Assembly: GCA_960531495.1 (NCBI GenBank)
Contig: OY482866.1
Location: forward strand, 1,612,001-1,676,000
Direction of reading: 5' to 3'
Origin: Zeus faber
Lineage: Eukaryota > Chordata > Actinopteri > Zeiformes > Zeidae
DNA: 64,000 nucleotides
Shown: one piece after another, positions 21,810-34,384 of the stretch
Layout of the letters: each line of letters opens with the position of its first letter
How positions within the stretch are numbered: position 1 is the stretch's first letter
Notes under the pieces: generated by a model
What the model was told of the DNA's origin: nothing
The model's input: the letters and a program-made list of their open reading frames with translations, nothing else
Database searches by the model: none
Translations under genes and position numbers: made by a program

Positions 21810-22442
21810 TATGATCATTTTCCGAACTTTGGACCGTTTGCTGTCTAGCTGAATTAGAGAAACACCGAACCATTATCTCTTTGTAGGCGCATGATTTAGA
21901 ATGCTGCAGTACACCATATAACTTTAATGAATATGAGGAACTATTATGTGCTTCTTAAGTCTTTCTCAAAGACAGTTTAAATACAATGATAAACTAGTAT
22001 GTGCTGCTAAAGTCTTGTTTGTCAACCAGTTTTAGGCCCATATAAAATGTATTTTTCGAGTTCTGATAATTTTCATCAAAGTCTACACATGTGGGAAAAA
22101 ACGCATTTTCAGTCGATTTAAACGTCGAAAAGGCGAATCGGTTAAACGCTTCAGTCATTACTCCATGTGACAGTGTCAGACAGTTTAAATACAATGATGA
22201 ACTAGTATGTGCTGCTAAAGTGTTGTTTGTCAACCAGTTTTAGGCCCATATAAAATGTATTTTTCGAGTTCTGATAATTTTCATCAAAGTCTACACGTGG
22301 GAAAAAACGCATTTTCAGCCGATTTTAACGTCGATTTGGCGGAACGGTTAAACGCTTCAGTCATTACTCTATGTGACAGTGTCAGACAGTTTAAATACAA
22401 TGATAAACTAGTATGTGCTGCTAAAGTGTTGTTTGTCAAACA

Positions 22443-24800
22443 GTTTTAGGTCCATATAAAATGTATTTTTCGAGTTATGATCATTTTCAGAACTTTGGAC
22501 GATTTGCTGTCTAGCTGAATTAGAGAAACACCGAACAATTGTCTCTTTGTAGGTGCATGATTTTGAATGCTGCAGTACACCATATAACTTTAATTAATAT
22601 GAGGAACAATTATGTGCTTCTTAAGTCTTTCTCAAAGACAGTTTAAATACAATGATAAACTAGTATGTGCAGCTAAAGTCTTGTTTGTCAACCAGTTTTA
22701 GGCCCATATAAAATGTATTTTTCGAGTTATGATAATTTTCATCAATGTCTACACGTGGGAAAAAACGCATTTTCAGTCGATTTAAACGTCGATTTGGCGG
22801 AACGGTTAAACGCTTCAGTCATTACTCTATGTGACAGTGTCAGTCAGTTTAAATACAATGATGAACTAGTATGTGCTGCTAAAGTCTTGTTTGTCAACCA
22901 GTTTTAGGCCCATATAAAATGTATTTTTCGAGTTCAGATAATTTTCATCAAAGTCTACACGTGGGAAAAAACGCATTTTCAGTCGATTTAAACGTCGATT
23001 TGGCGGAACGGTTAAACACTTCAGTCATTACTCTATGTGACAGTGTCAGACAGTTTAAATACAATGATAAACTAGTATGTGCTGCTAAAGTCTTGTTTGT
23101 CAACCAGTTTTAGGCCCAAATAAAATGTATTTTTCGAGTTCTGATAATTTTCATCAAAGTCTACACGTGAGAAAAAACGCATTTTCAGCCGATTTAAACG
23201 TCGAAAAGGCGAATCGGTTGAACGCTTCAGTCATTACTCCTTGTGACAGTGTCAGAAAGTGTAAATACAATGATAAACTAGTATGTGCTGCTAAAGTGTT
23301 GTTTGCCAACCAGTTTTAGGCCCATATAAAATGTATTTTTCGAGTTATGATCATTTTCCGAACTTTGGACCGTTTGCTGTCTAGCTGAATTAGAGAAACA
23401 CCGAACCATTGTCTCTTTGTAGGCGCATGATTTAGAATGCTGCAGTACACCATATAACTTTAATGAATATGAGGAACTATTATGTGCTTCTTAAGTCTTT
23501 CTCAAAGACAGTTTAAATACAATGATAAACTAGTATGTGCTGCTAAAGTGTTGTTTGTCAACCAGTTTTAGGCCCATATAAAATGTATTTTTCGAGTTCT
23601 GATAATTTTCATCAAAGTCTACACATGTGGGAAAAAATGCATTTTAAGCCGATTTTAACGTCGATTTGGTGGAACGGTTAAACGCTTCAGTCATTACTCT
23701 ATGTGACAGTGTCAGACAGTTTAAATACAATGATCAACTAGTATGTGCTGCTAAAGTGTTGTTTGTCAAACAGTTTTAGGCCCATATAAAATGTATTTTT
23801 CGAGTTCTGATAATTTTCATCAAAGTCTACACGTGGGAAAAAACGCATTTTCAGCCGATTTTAACGTCGATTTGGCGGAACGGTTAAACGCTTCAGTCAT
23901 TACTCTATGTGACAGTGTCAGACAGTTTAAATACAATGATAAACTAGTATGTGCTGCTAAAGTGTTGTTTGTCAAACAGTTTTAGGTCCATATAAAATGT
24001 ATTTTTCGAGTTATGATCATTTTCAGAACTTTGGACGATTTGCTGTCTAGCTGAATTAGAGAAACACCGAACAATTGTCTCTTTGTAGGTGCATGATTTT
24101 GAATGCTGCAGTACACCATATAACTTTAATTAATATGAGGAACAATTATGTGCTTCTTAAGTCTTTCTCAAAGACAGTTTAAATACAATGATAAACTAGT
24201 ATGTGCAGCTAAAGTCTTGTTTGTCAACCAGTTTTAGGCCCATATAAAATGTATTTTTCGAGTTATGATAATTTTCATCAATGTCTACACGTGGGAAAAA
24301 ACGCATTTTCAGTCGATTTAAACGTCGATTTGGCGGAACGGTTAAACGCTTCAGTCATTACTCTATGTGACAGTGTCAGTCAGTTTAAATACAATGATGA
24401 ACTAGTATGTGCTGCTAAAGTCTTGTTTGTCAACCAGTTTTAGGCCCATATAAAATGTATTTTTCGAGTTCAGATAATTTTCATCAAAGTCTACACGTGG
24501 GAAAAAACGCATTTTCAGTCGATTTAAACGTCGATTTGGCGGAACGGTTAAACACTTCAGTCATTACTCTATGTGACAGTGTCAGACAGTTTAAATACAA
24601 TGATAAACTAGTATGTGCTGCTAAAGTCTTGTTTGTCAACCAGTTTTAGGCCCAAATAAAATGTATTTTTCGAGTTCTGATAATTTTCCGAACTTTGGAC
24701 CGTTTGCTGTCTAGCTGAATTAGAGAAACACCGAACCATTGTCTCTTTGTTGGTGAATGATTCAGAATGCTGCAGTACAGCATAGAAATTTAATTAATAT
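22443..24800 (+). repeat. satellite higher-order block Q, copy 1
   Basis: Near-identical to 27,375-29,732 at an offset of 4,932 bp across at least six monomers. Part of it (A-B-A, from 22,255) also recurs 1,536 bp later from 23,791. Confidence 0.8.
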
Positions 24801-25119
24801 GATGAACAATTATTTTGCTTCTTAAGTCTTTCTCAAAGACAGTTTAAATACAATGATAAACTAGTATGTGCTGCTAAAGTGTTGTTTGTCAACCAGTTTT
24901 AGGCCCATATAAAATGTATTTTTCGAGTTATGATAATTTTCATCAAAGTCTACACATGTGGGAAAAAACGCATTTTCAGCCGATTTAAACGTCGAAAAGG
25001 CGGATCGGTTAAACGCTTCAGCCATTACTCTGTGACAGTGTCAGACAGTTTAAATACAATGATAAACTAGTATGTGCTACTAAAGTGTTGTTTGTCAAAC
25101 AGTTTTAGGCCCATATAAA

Positions 25120-26440
25120 ATGTATTTTTCGAGTTCTGATAATTTTCATCAAAGTCTACACGTGGGAAAAAACGCATTTTCAGCCGATTTTAACGTCGAT
25201 TTGGCGGAACGGTTAAACGCTTCAGTCATTACTCTATGTGACAGTGTCAGACAGTTTAAATACAATGATAAACTAGTATGTGCTGCTAAAGTGTTGTATG
25301 TCAAACAGTTTTAGGTCCATATAAAATGTATTTTTCGAGTTATGATCATTTTCAGAACTTTGGACGATTTGCTGTCTAGCTGAATTAGAGAAACACCGAA
25401 CAATTGTCTCTTTGTAGGTGCATGATTTTGAATGCTGCAGTACACCACATAACTTTAATTAATATGAGGAACAATTATGTGCTTCTTAAGTCTTTCTCAA
25501 AGGCAGTTTAAATACAATGATAAACTAGTATGTGCAGCTAAAGTCTTGTTTGTCAACCAGTTTTAGGCCCATATAAAATGTATTTTTCGAGTTATGATAA
25601 TTTTCATCAATGTCTACACGTGGGAAAAAACGCATTTTCAGTCGATTTAAACGTCGATTTGGCGGAACGGTTAAACGCTTCAGTCATTACTCTATGTGAC
25701 AGTGTCAGACAGTTTAAATACAATGATAAACTAGTATGTGCTGCTAAAGTGTTGTTTGTCAGCCAGTTTTAGGCCCTTATAAAATGTATTTTTCGAGTTA
25801 TGATCATTTTCAGAACTTTGGACGATTTGCTGTCGAGCTGAATTAGAGAAACACCGAACCATTGTCTCTTTGTAGGTGAATGATTCAGAATGCTGCAGTA
25901 CAGCATAGAAATTTAATTAATATGATGAACTATTATGTGCTTCTTAAGTGTTTCTCACAGAGTTCTAGGCCCATCTAACATGTATTTGTGGAGTTATGAT
26001 CATATTCAGAACTTTGGACGATTTGCTGTCTAGCTGAATTAGAGAAACACCGAACAATTGTTTCTTTGTAGGTGCATGATTCAGTATACTGCAGTACAGC
26101 ATAGAAATTTAATTAATATGATGAACTATTATGTGCTTCTTAAGTGTTTCTCACAGAGTTCTAGGCCCATCTAACATGTATTTGTGGAGTTATGATCATA
26201 TTCAGATCTTTGGACGATTTGCTGTCGAGCTGAATTAGAGAAACACCGAACCATTGTCTCTTTGTAGGTGAATGATTCAGAATGCTGCAGTACACCATAT
26301 AACTTTATTTAATATGAGGAACAATTATTTTGCTTCTTAAGTCTTTCTCAAAGACAGTTTAAATACAATGATAAACTAGTATGTGCAGCTAAAGTCTTGT
26401 TTGTCAACCAGTTTTAGGCCCATATAAAATGTATTTTTCG
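25120..26440 (+). repeat. satellite higher-order block P, copy 2
   Basis: Partner of 19,841-21,160 at +5,279 bp, without the 645-bp internal duplication. Confidence 0.75.
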
Positions 26441-26870
26441 AGTTATGATCATTTTCCGAACTTTGGACCGTTTGCTGTCTAGCTGAATTAGAGAAACACC
26501 GAACCATTGTCTCTTTGTAGGCGCATGATTTAGAATGCTGCAGTACACCATATAACTTTAATGAATATGAGGAACTATTATGTGCTTCTTAAGTCTTTCT
26601 CAAAGACAGTTTAAATACAATGATAAACTAGTATGTGCTGCTAAAGTCTTGTTTGTCAACCAGTTTTAGGCCCATATAAAATGTATTTTTCGAGTTCTGA
26701 TAATTTTCATCAAAGTCTACACATGTGGGAAAAAACGCATTTTCAGTCGATTTAAACGTCGAAGAGGCGAATCGGTTAAACGCTTCAGTCATTACTCCAT
26801 GTGACAGTGTCAGACAGTTTAAATACAATGATAAACTAGTATGTGCTGCTAAAGTGTTGTTTGTCAAACA

Positions 26871-27626
26871 GTTTTAGGTCCATATAAAATGTATTTTTCG
26901 AGTTATGATCATTTTCAGAACTTTGGACGATTTGCTGTCTAGCTGAATTAGAGAAACACCGAACAATTGTCTCTTTGTAGGTGCATGATTTTGAATGCTG
27001 CAGTACACCATATAACTTTAATTAATATGAGGAACAATTATGTGCTTCTTAAGTCTTTCTCAAAGACAGTTTAAATACAATGATAAACTAGTATGTGCTG
27101 CTAAAGTGTTGTTTGTCAAACAGTTTTAGGTCCATATAAAATGTATTTTTCGAGTTATGATCATTTTCAGAACTTTGGACGATTTGCTGTCTAGCTGAAT
27201 TAGAGAAACACCGAACAATTGTCTCTTTGTAGGTGCATGATTTTGAATGCTGCAGTACACCATATAACTTTAATTAATATGAGGAACAATTATGTGCTTC
27301 TTAAGTCTTTCTCAAAGACAGTTTAAATACAATGATAAACTAGTATGTGCTGCTAAAGTGTTGTTTGTCAAACAGTTTTAGGTCCATATAAAATGTATTT
27401 TTCGAGTTATGATCATTTTCAGAACTTTGGACGATTTGCTGTCTAGCTGAATTAGAGAAACACCGAACAATTGTCTCTTTGTAGGTGCATGATTTTGAAT
27501 GCTGCAGTACACCATATAACTTTAATTAATATGAGGAACAATTATGTGCTTCTTAAGTCTTTCTCAAAGACAGTTTAAATACAATGATAAACTAGTATGT
27601 GCAGCTAAAGTCTTGTTTGTCAACCA
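26871..27626 (+). repeat. three tandem B monomers
   Basis: Three consecutive 252-bp B units that look almost identical (boundaries 26,871, 27,123, 27,375 and 27,627). Elsewhere B nearly always alternates with A or C, so this is a local, recent expansion. Confidence 0.85.
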
Positions 27627-29732
27627 GTTTTAGGCCCATATAAAATGTATTTTTCGAGTTATGATAATTTTCATCAATGTCTACACGTGGGAAAAAACGC
27701 ATTTTCAGTCAATTTAAACGTCGATTTGGGGGAACGGTTAAACGCTTCAGTCATTACTCTATGTGACAGTGTCAGTCAGTTTAAATACAATGATGAACTA
27801 GTATGTGCTGCTAAAGTCTTGTTTGTCAACCAGTTTTAGGCCCATATAAAATGTATTTTTCGAGTTCAGATAATTTTCATCAAAGTCTACACGTGGGAAA
27901 AAACGCATTTTCAGTCGATTTAAACATCGATTTGGCGGAACGGTTAAACACTTCAGTCATTACTCTATGTGACAGTGTCAGACAGTTTAAATACAATGAT
28001 AAACTAGTATGTGCTGCTAAAGTCTTGTTTGTCAACCAGTTTTAGGCCCAAATAAAATGTATTTTTCGAGTTCTGATAATTGTCATCAAAGTCTACACGT
28101 GAGAAAAAACGCATTTTCAGCCGATTTAAACGTCGAAAAGGCGAATCGGTTGAACGCTTCAGTCATTACTCCTTGTGACAGTGTCAGAAAGTGTAAATAC
28201 AATGATAAACTAGTATGTGCTGCTAAAGTGTTGTTTGCCAACCAGTTTTAGGCCCATATAAAATGTATTTTTCGAGTTATGATCATTTTCCGAACTTTGG
28301 ACCGTTTGCTGTCTAGCTGAATTAGAGAAACACCGAACCATTGTCTCTTTGTAGGTGCATGATTTAGAATGCTGCAGTACACCATATAACTTTAATGAAT
28401 ATGAGGAACTATTATGTGCTTCTTAAGTCTTTCTCAAAGACAGTTTAAATACAATGATAAACTAGTATGTGCTGCTAAAGTGTTGTTTGTCAACCAGTTT
28501 TAGGCCCATATAAAATGTATTTTTCGAGTTCTGATAATTTTCATCAAAGTCTACACATGTGGGAAAAAATGCATTTTAAGCCGATTTTAACGTCGATTTG
28601 GTGGAACGGTTAAACGCTTCAGTCATTACTCTATGTGACAGTGTCAGACAGTTTAAATACAATGATCAACTAGTATGTGCTGCTAAAGTGTTGTTTGTCA
28701 AACAGTTTTAGGCCCATATAAAATGTATTTTTCGAGTTCTGATAATTTTCATCAAAGTCTACACGTGGGAAAAAACGCATTTTCAGCCGATTTTAACGTC
28801 GATTTGGCGGAACGGTTAAACGCTTCAGTCATTACTCTATGTGACAGTGTCAGACAGTTTAAATACAATGATAAACTAGTATGTGCTGCTAAAGTGTTGT
28901 TTGTCAAACAGTTTTAGGTCCATATAAAATGTATTTTTCGAGTTATGATCATTTTCAGAACTTTGGACGATTTGCTGTCTAGCTGAATTAGAGAAACACC
29001 GAACAATTGTCTCTTTGTAGGTGCATGATTTTGAATGCTGCAGTACACCATATAACTTTAATTAATATGAGGAACAATTATGTGCTTCTTAAGTCTTTCT
29101 CAAAGACAGTTTAAATACAATGATAAACTAGTATGTGCAGCTAAAGTCTTGTTTGTCAACCAGTTTTAGGCCCATATAAAATGTATTTTTCGAGTTATGA
29201 TAATTTTCATCAATGTCTACACGTGGGAAAAAACGCATTTTCAGTCGATTTAAACGTCGATTTGGCGGAACGGTTAAACGCTTCAGTCATTACTCTATGT
29301 GACAGTGTCAGTCAGTTTAAATACAATGATGAACTAGTATGTGCTGCTAAAGTCTTGTTTGTCAACCAGTTTTAGGCCCATATAAAATGTATTTTTCGAG
29401 TTCAGATAATTTTCATCAAAGTCTACACGTGGGAAAAAACGCATTTTCAGTCGATTTAAACGTCGATTTGGCGGAACGGTTAAACACTTCAGTCATTACT
29501 CTATGTGACAGTGTCAGACAGTTTAAATACAATGATAAACTAGTATGTGCTGCTAAAGTGTTGTTTGCCAACCAGTTTTAGGCCCAAATAAAATGTATTT
29601 TTCGAGTTCTGATAATTTTCCGAACTTTGGACCGTTTGCTGTCTAGCTGAATTAGAGAAACACCGAACCATTGTCTCTTTGTAGGCGCATGATTCAGAAT
29701 ACTGCAGTACAGCATAGAAATTTAATTAATAT
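27375..29732 (+). repeat. satellite higher-order block Q, copy 2
   Basis: Partner of 22,443-24,800 at +4,932 bp. Monomer order and private variants agree until about 29,730. Confidence 0.8.
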
Positions 29733-31292
29733 GATGAACTATTATGTGCTTCTTAAGTGTTTCTCACAGAGTTCTAGGCCCATCTAACATGTATTTGTGG
29801 AGTTATGATCATTTTCAGAACTTTGGACGATTTGCTGTCTAGCTGAATTAGAGAAACACCGAACCATTGTCTCTTTGTAGGTGAATGATTCAGAATGCTG
29901 CAGTACACCATATAACTTTAATTAATATGAGGAACAATTATTTTGCTTCTTAAGTCTTTCTCAAAGACAGTTTAAATACAATGATGAACTAGTATGTGCT
30001 GCTTATGTCTTGTTTGTCAACCAGTTTTAGGCCCATATAAAATGTATTTTTCGAGTTCTGATAATTTTCATCAAAGTCTACACATGTGGGAAAAAATGCA
30101 TTTTCAGCTGATTTTAACGTCGATTTGGTGGAACGGTTAAACGCTTCAGTCATTACTCTATGTGACAGTGTCAGACAGTTTAAATACAATGATAAACTAG
30201 TATGTGCTGCTAAAGTGTTGTTTGTCAGCCAGTTTTAGGCCCTTATAAAATGTATTTTTCGAGTTATGATCATTTTCAGAACTTTGGACGATTTGCTGTC
30301 GAGCTGAATTAGAGAAACACCGAACCATTGTCTCTTTGTAGGTGAATGATTCAGAATGCTGCAGTACAGCATAGAAATTTAATTAATATGATGAACTATT
30401 ATGTGCTTCTTAAGTGTTTCTCACAGAGTTCTAGGCCCATCTAACATGTATTTGTGGAGTTATGATCATATTCAGAACTTTGGACGATTTGCTGTCTAGC
30501 TGAATTAGAGAAACACCGAACAATTGTTTCTTTGTAGGTGCATGATTCAGTATACTGCAGTACAGCATAGAAATTTAATTAATATGATGAACTATTATGT
30601 GCTTCTTAAGTGTTTCTCACAGAGTTCTAGGCCCATCTAACATGTATTTGTGGAGTTATGATCATATTCAGAACTTTGGACGATTTGCTGTCGAGCTGAA
30701 TTAGAGAAACACCGAACCATTGTCTCTTTGTAGGTGAATGATTCAGAATGCTGCAGTACACCATATAACTTTAATTAATATGAGGAGCAATTATTTTGCT
30801 TCTTAAGTCTTTCTCAAAGACAGTTTAAATACAATGATAAACTAGTATGTGCAGCTAAAGTCTTGTTTGTCAACCAGTTTTAGGCCCATATAAAATGTAT
30901 TTTTCGAGTTCTGATAATTTTCATCAAATTCTACACATGTGGGAAAAAACGCATTTTCAGTCGATTTAAACGTCGAAAAGGCGAATCGGTTAAACGCTTC
31001 AGTCATTACTCCATGTGACAGTGTCAGACAATTTAAATACAATGATGAACTAGTATGTGCTGCTAAAGTGTTGTTTGTCAACCAGTTTTAGGCCCATATA
31101 AAATGTATTTTTCGAGTTCTGATAATTTTCATCAAAGTCTACACATGTGGGAAAAAATGCATTTTCAGCCGATTTTAACGTCGATTTGGCGGAACGGTTA
31201 AACGCTTCAGTCATTACTCTATGTGACAGTGTCAGACAGTTTAAATACAATGATCAACTAGTATGTGCTGCTAAAGTGTTGTTTGTCAAACA

Positions 31293-32300
31293 GTTTTAGG
31301 TCCATATAAAATGTATTTTTCGAGTTATGATCATTTTCAGAAGTTTGGACGATTTGCTGTCTAGCTGAATTAGAGAAACACCGAACAATTGTCTCTTTGA
31401 AGGTGCATGATTTTGAATGCTGCAGTACACCATATAACTTTAATTAATATGAGGAACAATTATGTGCTTCTTAAGTCTTTCTCAAAGACAGTTTAAATAC
31501 AATGATAAACTAGTATGTGCAGCTAAAGTCTTGTTTGTCAACCAGTTTTAGGCCCATATAAAATGTATTTTTCGAGTTATGATAATTTTCATCAATGTCT
31601 ACACGTGGGAAAAAACGCATTTTCAGTCGATTTAAACGTCGATTTGGCGGAACGGTTAAACGCTTCAGTCATTACTCTATGTGACAGTGTCAGTCAGTTT
31701 AAATACAATGATGAACTAGTATGTGCTGCTAAAGTCTTGTTTGTCAACCAGTTTTAGGCCCATATAAAATGTATTTTTCGAGTTCAGATAATTTTCATCA
31801 AAGTCTACACGTGGGAAAAAACGCATTTTCAGTCGATTTAAACGTCGATTTGGCGGAACGGTTAAACACTTCAGTCATTACTCTATGTGACAGTGTCAGA
31901 CAGTTTAAATACAATGATAAACTAGTATGTGCTGCTAAAGTCTTGTTTGTCAACCAGTTTTAGGCCCAAATAAAATGTATTTTTCGAGTTCTGATAATTT
32001 TCATCAAAGTCTACACGTGAGAAAAAACGCATTTTCAGCCGATTTAAACGTCGAAAAGTCGAATCGGTTGAACGCTTCAGTCATTACTCTATGTGACAGT
32101 GTCAGAAAGTGTAAATACAATGATAAACTAGTATGTGCTGCTAAAGTGTTGTTTGCCAACCAGTTTTAGGCCCATATAAAATGTATTTTTCGAGTTATGA
32201 TCATTTTCCGAACTTTGGACCGTTTGCTGTCTAGCTGAATTAGAGAAACACCGAACCATTGTCTCTTTGTTGGCGCATGATTTAGAATGCTGCAGTACAC
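31293..32300 (+). repeat. satellite higher-order block Q, partial copy 3
   Basis: Starts with the same B-A-A-A series as copy 2 at an offset of 3,918 bp, then diverges towards the LINE insertion. Confidence 0.7.
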
Positions 32301-32873
32301 CATATAACTTTAATGAATATGAGGAACTATTATGTGCTTCTTAAGTCTTTCTCAAAGACAGTTTAAATACAATGATGAACTGGTATGTGCTGCTAATGTC
32401 TTGTTTCTCAACCAGTTTTAGGCCTATATAAAATGTATTTTTCGAGTTCTGATAATTTTCATCAAAGTCTACACGTGGGAAAAAACGCATTTTCAGTCGA
32501 TTTAAACGTCGAAAAGGCGAATCTGTTAAACGCTTAAGTCATTACTCCATGTGACAGTGTCAGACAGTTTAAATACAATGATGAACTAGTATGTGCTGCT
32601 AAAGTGTTGTTTGTCAACCAGTTTTAGGCCCATATAAAATGTATTTTTCGAGTTATGATCATTTTCAGAAATTTGGACGATTTGCTGTCTAGCTGAATTT
32701 GAGAAACACCGAACCATTGCCTCTTTGTACGTGCATGATTTAGAATGCTGCAGTACACCATATAACTTTAATTAATATGAGGAACAATTATGTGCTTCTT
32801 AAGTCTTTCGCAAAGACAGTTTAAATACAATGATAAATTAGTATGTGCTGCTAAAGTGTTGTTTGTCAGCCAG

Positions 32874-32885
32874 TGCGCATGCGCG
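32874..32885 (+). promoter_or_regulatory. NRF-1-like palindrome at the LINE 5' end
   Basis: tgcgcatgcgcg matches the NRF-1 consensus YGCGCAYGCGCR and sits at the first bases of the LINE. The host satellite contributes only the first t. It is a plausible internal promoter element driving transcription from the element's own start. Confidence 0.5.
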
Positions 32886-33078
32886 ACTGGCATCCGACAG
32901 CACCAGGAAGTGGAACACCGCGGGTGGAACACGGAAGGGAGTTTTTTCCGGACTCCAGAACGTCTTTACGGAATCTTTTTCATTTTTATGTGACTGATCC
33001 TCCAGCAGTGGTTGTTTTCAGTGCGTGGGGGGTCCCCCCCCCCACACACCCCAACCACCCTTTTTCTTCGGGTGTGCG

Positions 33079-34347
33079 ATGACCGATCACATTGAAACAA
33101 ACTCTGCGACCGGGAAAATGGATCACGTACGGCTGAATGAAGAAGCAAACGCACCAAAAGGTGGCGGCGAAGCAGACAGAAGCTATGGAAAAGAGCTTAC
33201 AGTCTGTGTGGAACTGCAAGGGGAGGAAAGTATTACGACGACGGAATTGATGAAGAACGTGCGAGAGCTCTGCGGCGGTTTACTAGCTTGCCGCACCACC
33301 GGAGATCGACGATACGAACTTACAATGAGTGACCAAAGAGGGAAAGATCGCCTGCTGGAGGGATTCAAGATTGGAGAGGTAAGAATAATAGCCAGAGAAT
33401 TGAGGAATGACGAGATGGTCGTTTCCTTCCTCAACCTCCCGGCTTATATTACTGACGACGAAATACTGGGGAAGCTACATGGTTGGGGCGTGTCGGCCAC
33501 CTCGCCGATTAAGCGCAGAATGTGGCCAGGAACCCGTATTGCGGACGGTACACGGTTTATGAGAGTAAAATTCAATAAATTAGTTCAGAGTCTTCCATAC
33601 TCTGCAAAGTTTCACACTGCCATAGGGCCAGAGTACTTCCGCGTCATTCACGATAGACAATCAAAGGTCTGCCGCCTCTGTATACAGCCTGGACATATCC
33701 TACGGGAATGTCCGGAGTTCTTCTGTCGCAAATGTGCATTGCAAGGACACTTTGCGAGAGAGTGCCAAAGTGCCAAGAAATGTGACCTGTGTCATAACAC
33801 TTGGAATGAATGTGACTGCAATAAGAGCGAGGAGGACGGCGGCGCTCCGCTGGTGACGACGGCCGCTTCAACCGATAGGCAAGGCGAACTGCATAGCGAG
33901 GATGAAAATAAAATGGAGACTGAGACGGGGCAGGGGGATGTGAGGGATGAAACTCAACCTGCAGTGGCGGGTAGTATGAACCAAGCAAGCGAGGTGAGGC
34001 TAGATCTGAGCTCCGGCTCTGACGAGGAGAGCGGAGCGAGACGAGGAGCGAGGCTGAAGGCGGAGGTGGGAGGGGAGGTGCTAGCCTTGGGAGTGGGCCC
34101 CACCCCCGCTCCTACCCCGCTGCTGCTGAAGCAAATCAGAGATCCTGCATCTGAGATGGGAATGATGAATAGGTCATCATCTCAGTCCCAGCCCCTCCAG
34201 CGACTGCCTCTTGATAACCTGATCTCAAGTGCAAGTGAGGCCGAATCCGAGATAGACTTGTCTCATATGAACAGAATTGGGAAAAGGCTAAGTGAAAAGC
34301 AGATGAGAAGGAGAAGCAAGAGAAACAAAGACAGAGTTAATAACTAA
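33079..34347 (+). CDS. LINE ORF1 protein, RNA-binding with zinc knuckles
   Basis: The product would coat the LINE RNA and help form the retrotransposition particle. It has 422 residues from the first ATG. The frame is open upstream to a GTG at 33,025, but that stretch is a C-rich run and lacks an ATG. Residues about 110-185 look like an RRM-type domain (MVVSFLNLPAY.. RFMRVKF). Two CCHC knuckles follow, C198-C201-H206-C211 (CRLCIQPGHILREC) and C216-C219-H224-C229 (CRKCALQGHFAREC), then a Cys-rich CDLC..CDC piece at 235-247. The C-terminal half is acidic, low-complexity and ends in a basic tail. This zinc-knuckle type of ORF1 is known from Tx1-like and other L1-group LINEs. No frameshift or stop is seen. 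Confidence 0.9.
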   Translation: MTDHIETNSATGKMDHVRLNEEANAPKGGGEADRSYGKELTVCVELQGEESITTTELMKNVRELCGGLLACRTTGDRRYELTMSDQRGKDRLLEGFKIGEVRIIARELRNDEMVVSFLNLPAYITDDEILGKLHGWGVSATSPIKRRMWPGTRIADGTRFMRVKFNKLVQSLPYSAKFHTAIGPEYFRVIHDRQSKVCRLCIQPGHILRECPEFFCRKCALQGHFARECQSAKKCDLCHNTWNECDCNKSEEDGGAPLVTTAASTDRQGELHSEDENKMETETGQGDVRDETQPAVAGSMNQASEVRLDLSSGSDEESGARRGARLKAEVGGEVLALGVGPTPAPTPLLLKQIRDPASEMGMMNRSSSQSQPLQRLPLDNLISSASEAESEIDLSHMNRIGKRLSEKQMRRRSKRNKDRVNN

Positions 34348-34384
34348 ATGTCGAAAATCATACTCTCTTCTCAGTGTGACTCTT

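Larger units (their letters stand above)
16265..32874 (+). repeat. composite satellite array (A, B and C monomers)
   Basis: Three related monomers alternate. A is 206 bp, or 208 bp when cacgtggg reads cacatgtggg. B is 252 bp (for example gttttaggtc at 26,871, 27,123 and 27,375). C is 196 bp (gagttctagg at 20,681 and 20,877). A and B share the head tgtatttttcgagtt and the tail gtttaaatacaatgat..gttttaggc. C resembles B without 56 bp of that tail, so B looks like a C body joined to an A tail. Monomers are most diverged at the left edge and near-identical inside. Each A copy is open for 64-79 codons on one or both strands, but the 2-bp length variant breaks the frame, so it is not coding. Confidence 0.93.

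Noticed and set aside
17399-32169. Dozens of 64-codon plus-strand frames (MYFSSSDNFHQSLHV type) and 66-79 codon minus-strand frames in the satellite.
   Set aside because: The frame depends on the 206-bp form; the 208-bp form breaks it. Both strands are open, B and C monomers have no counterpart, and no start context or domain is visible.
16265-32874. Regular spacing of repeats considered as a CRISPR array.
   Set aside because: The whole monomer, not a short repeat with unique spacers, is repeated. The units are about 200-250 bp and the setting is eukaryotic.
33025-33078. An 18-codon upstream extension of LINE ORF1 beginning at a GTG.
   Set aside because: It translates a C-rich run and has no ATG. 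The first ATG at 33,079 is the natural start.
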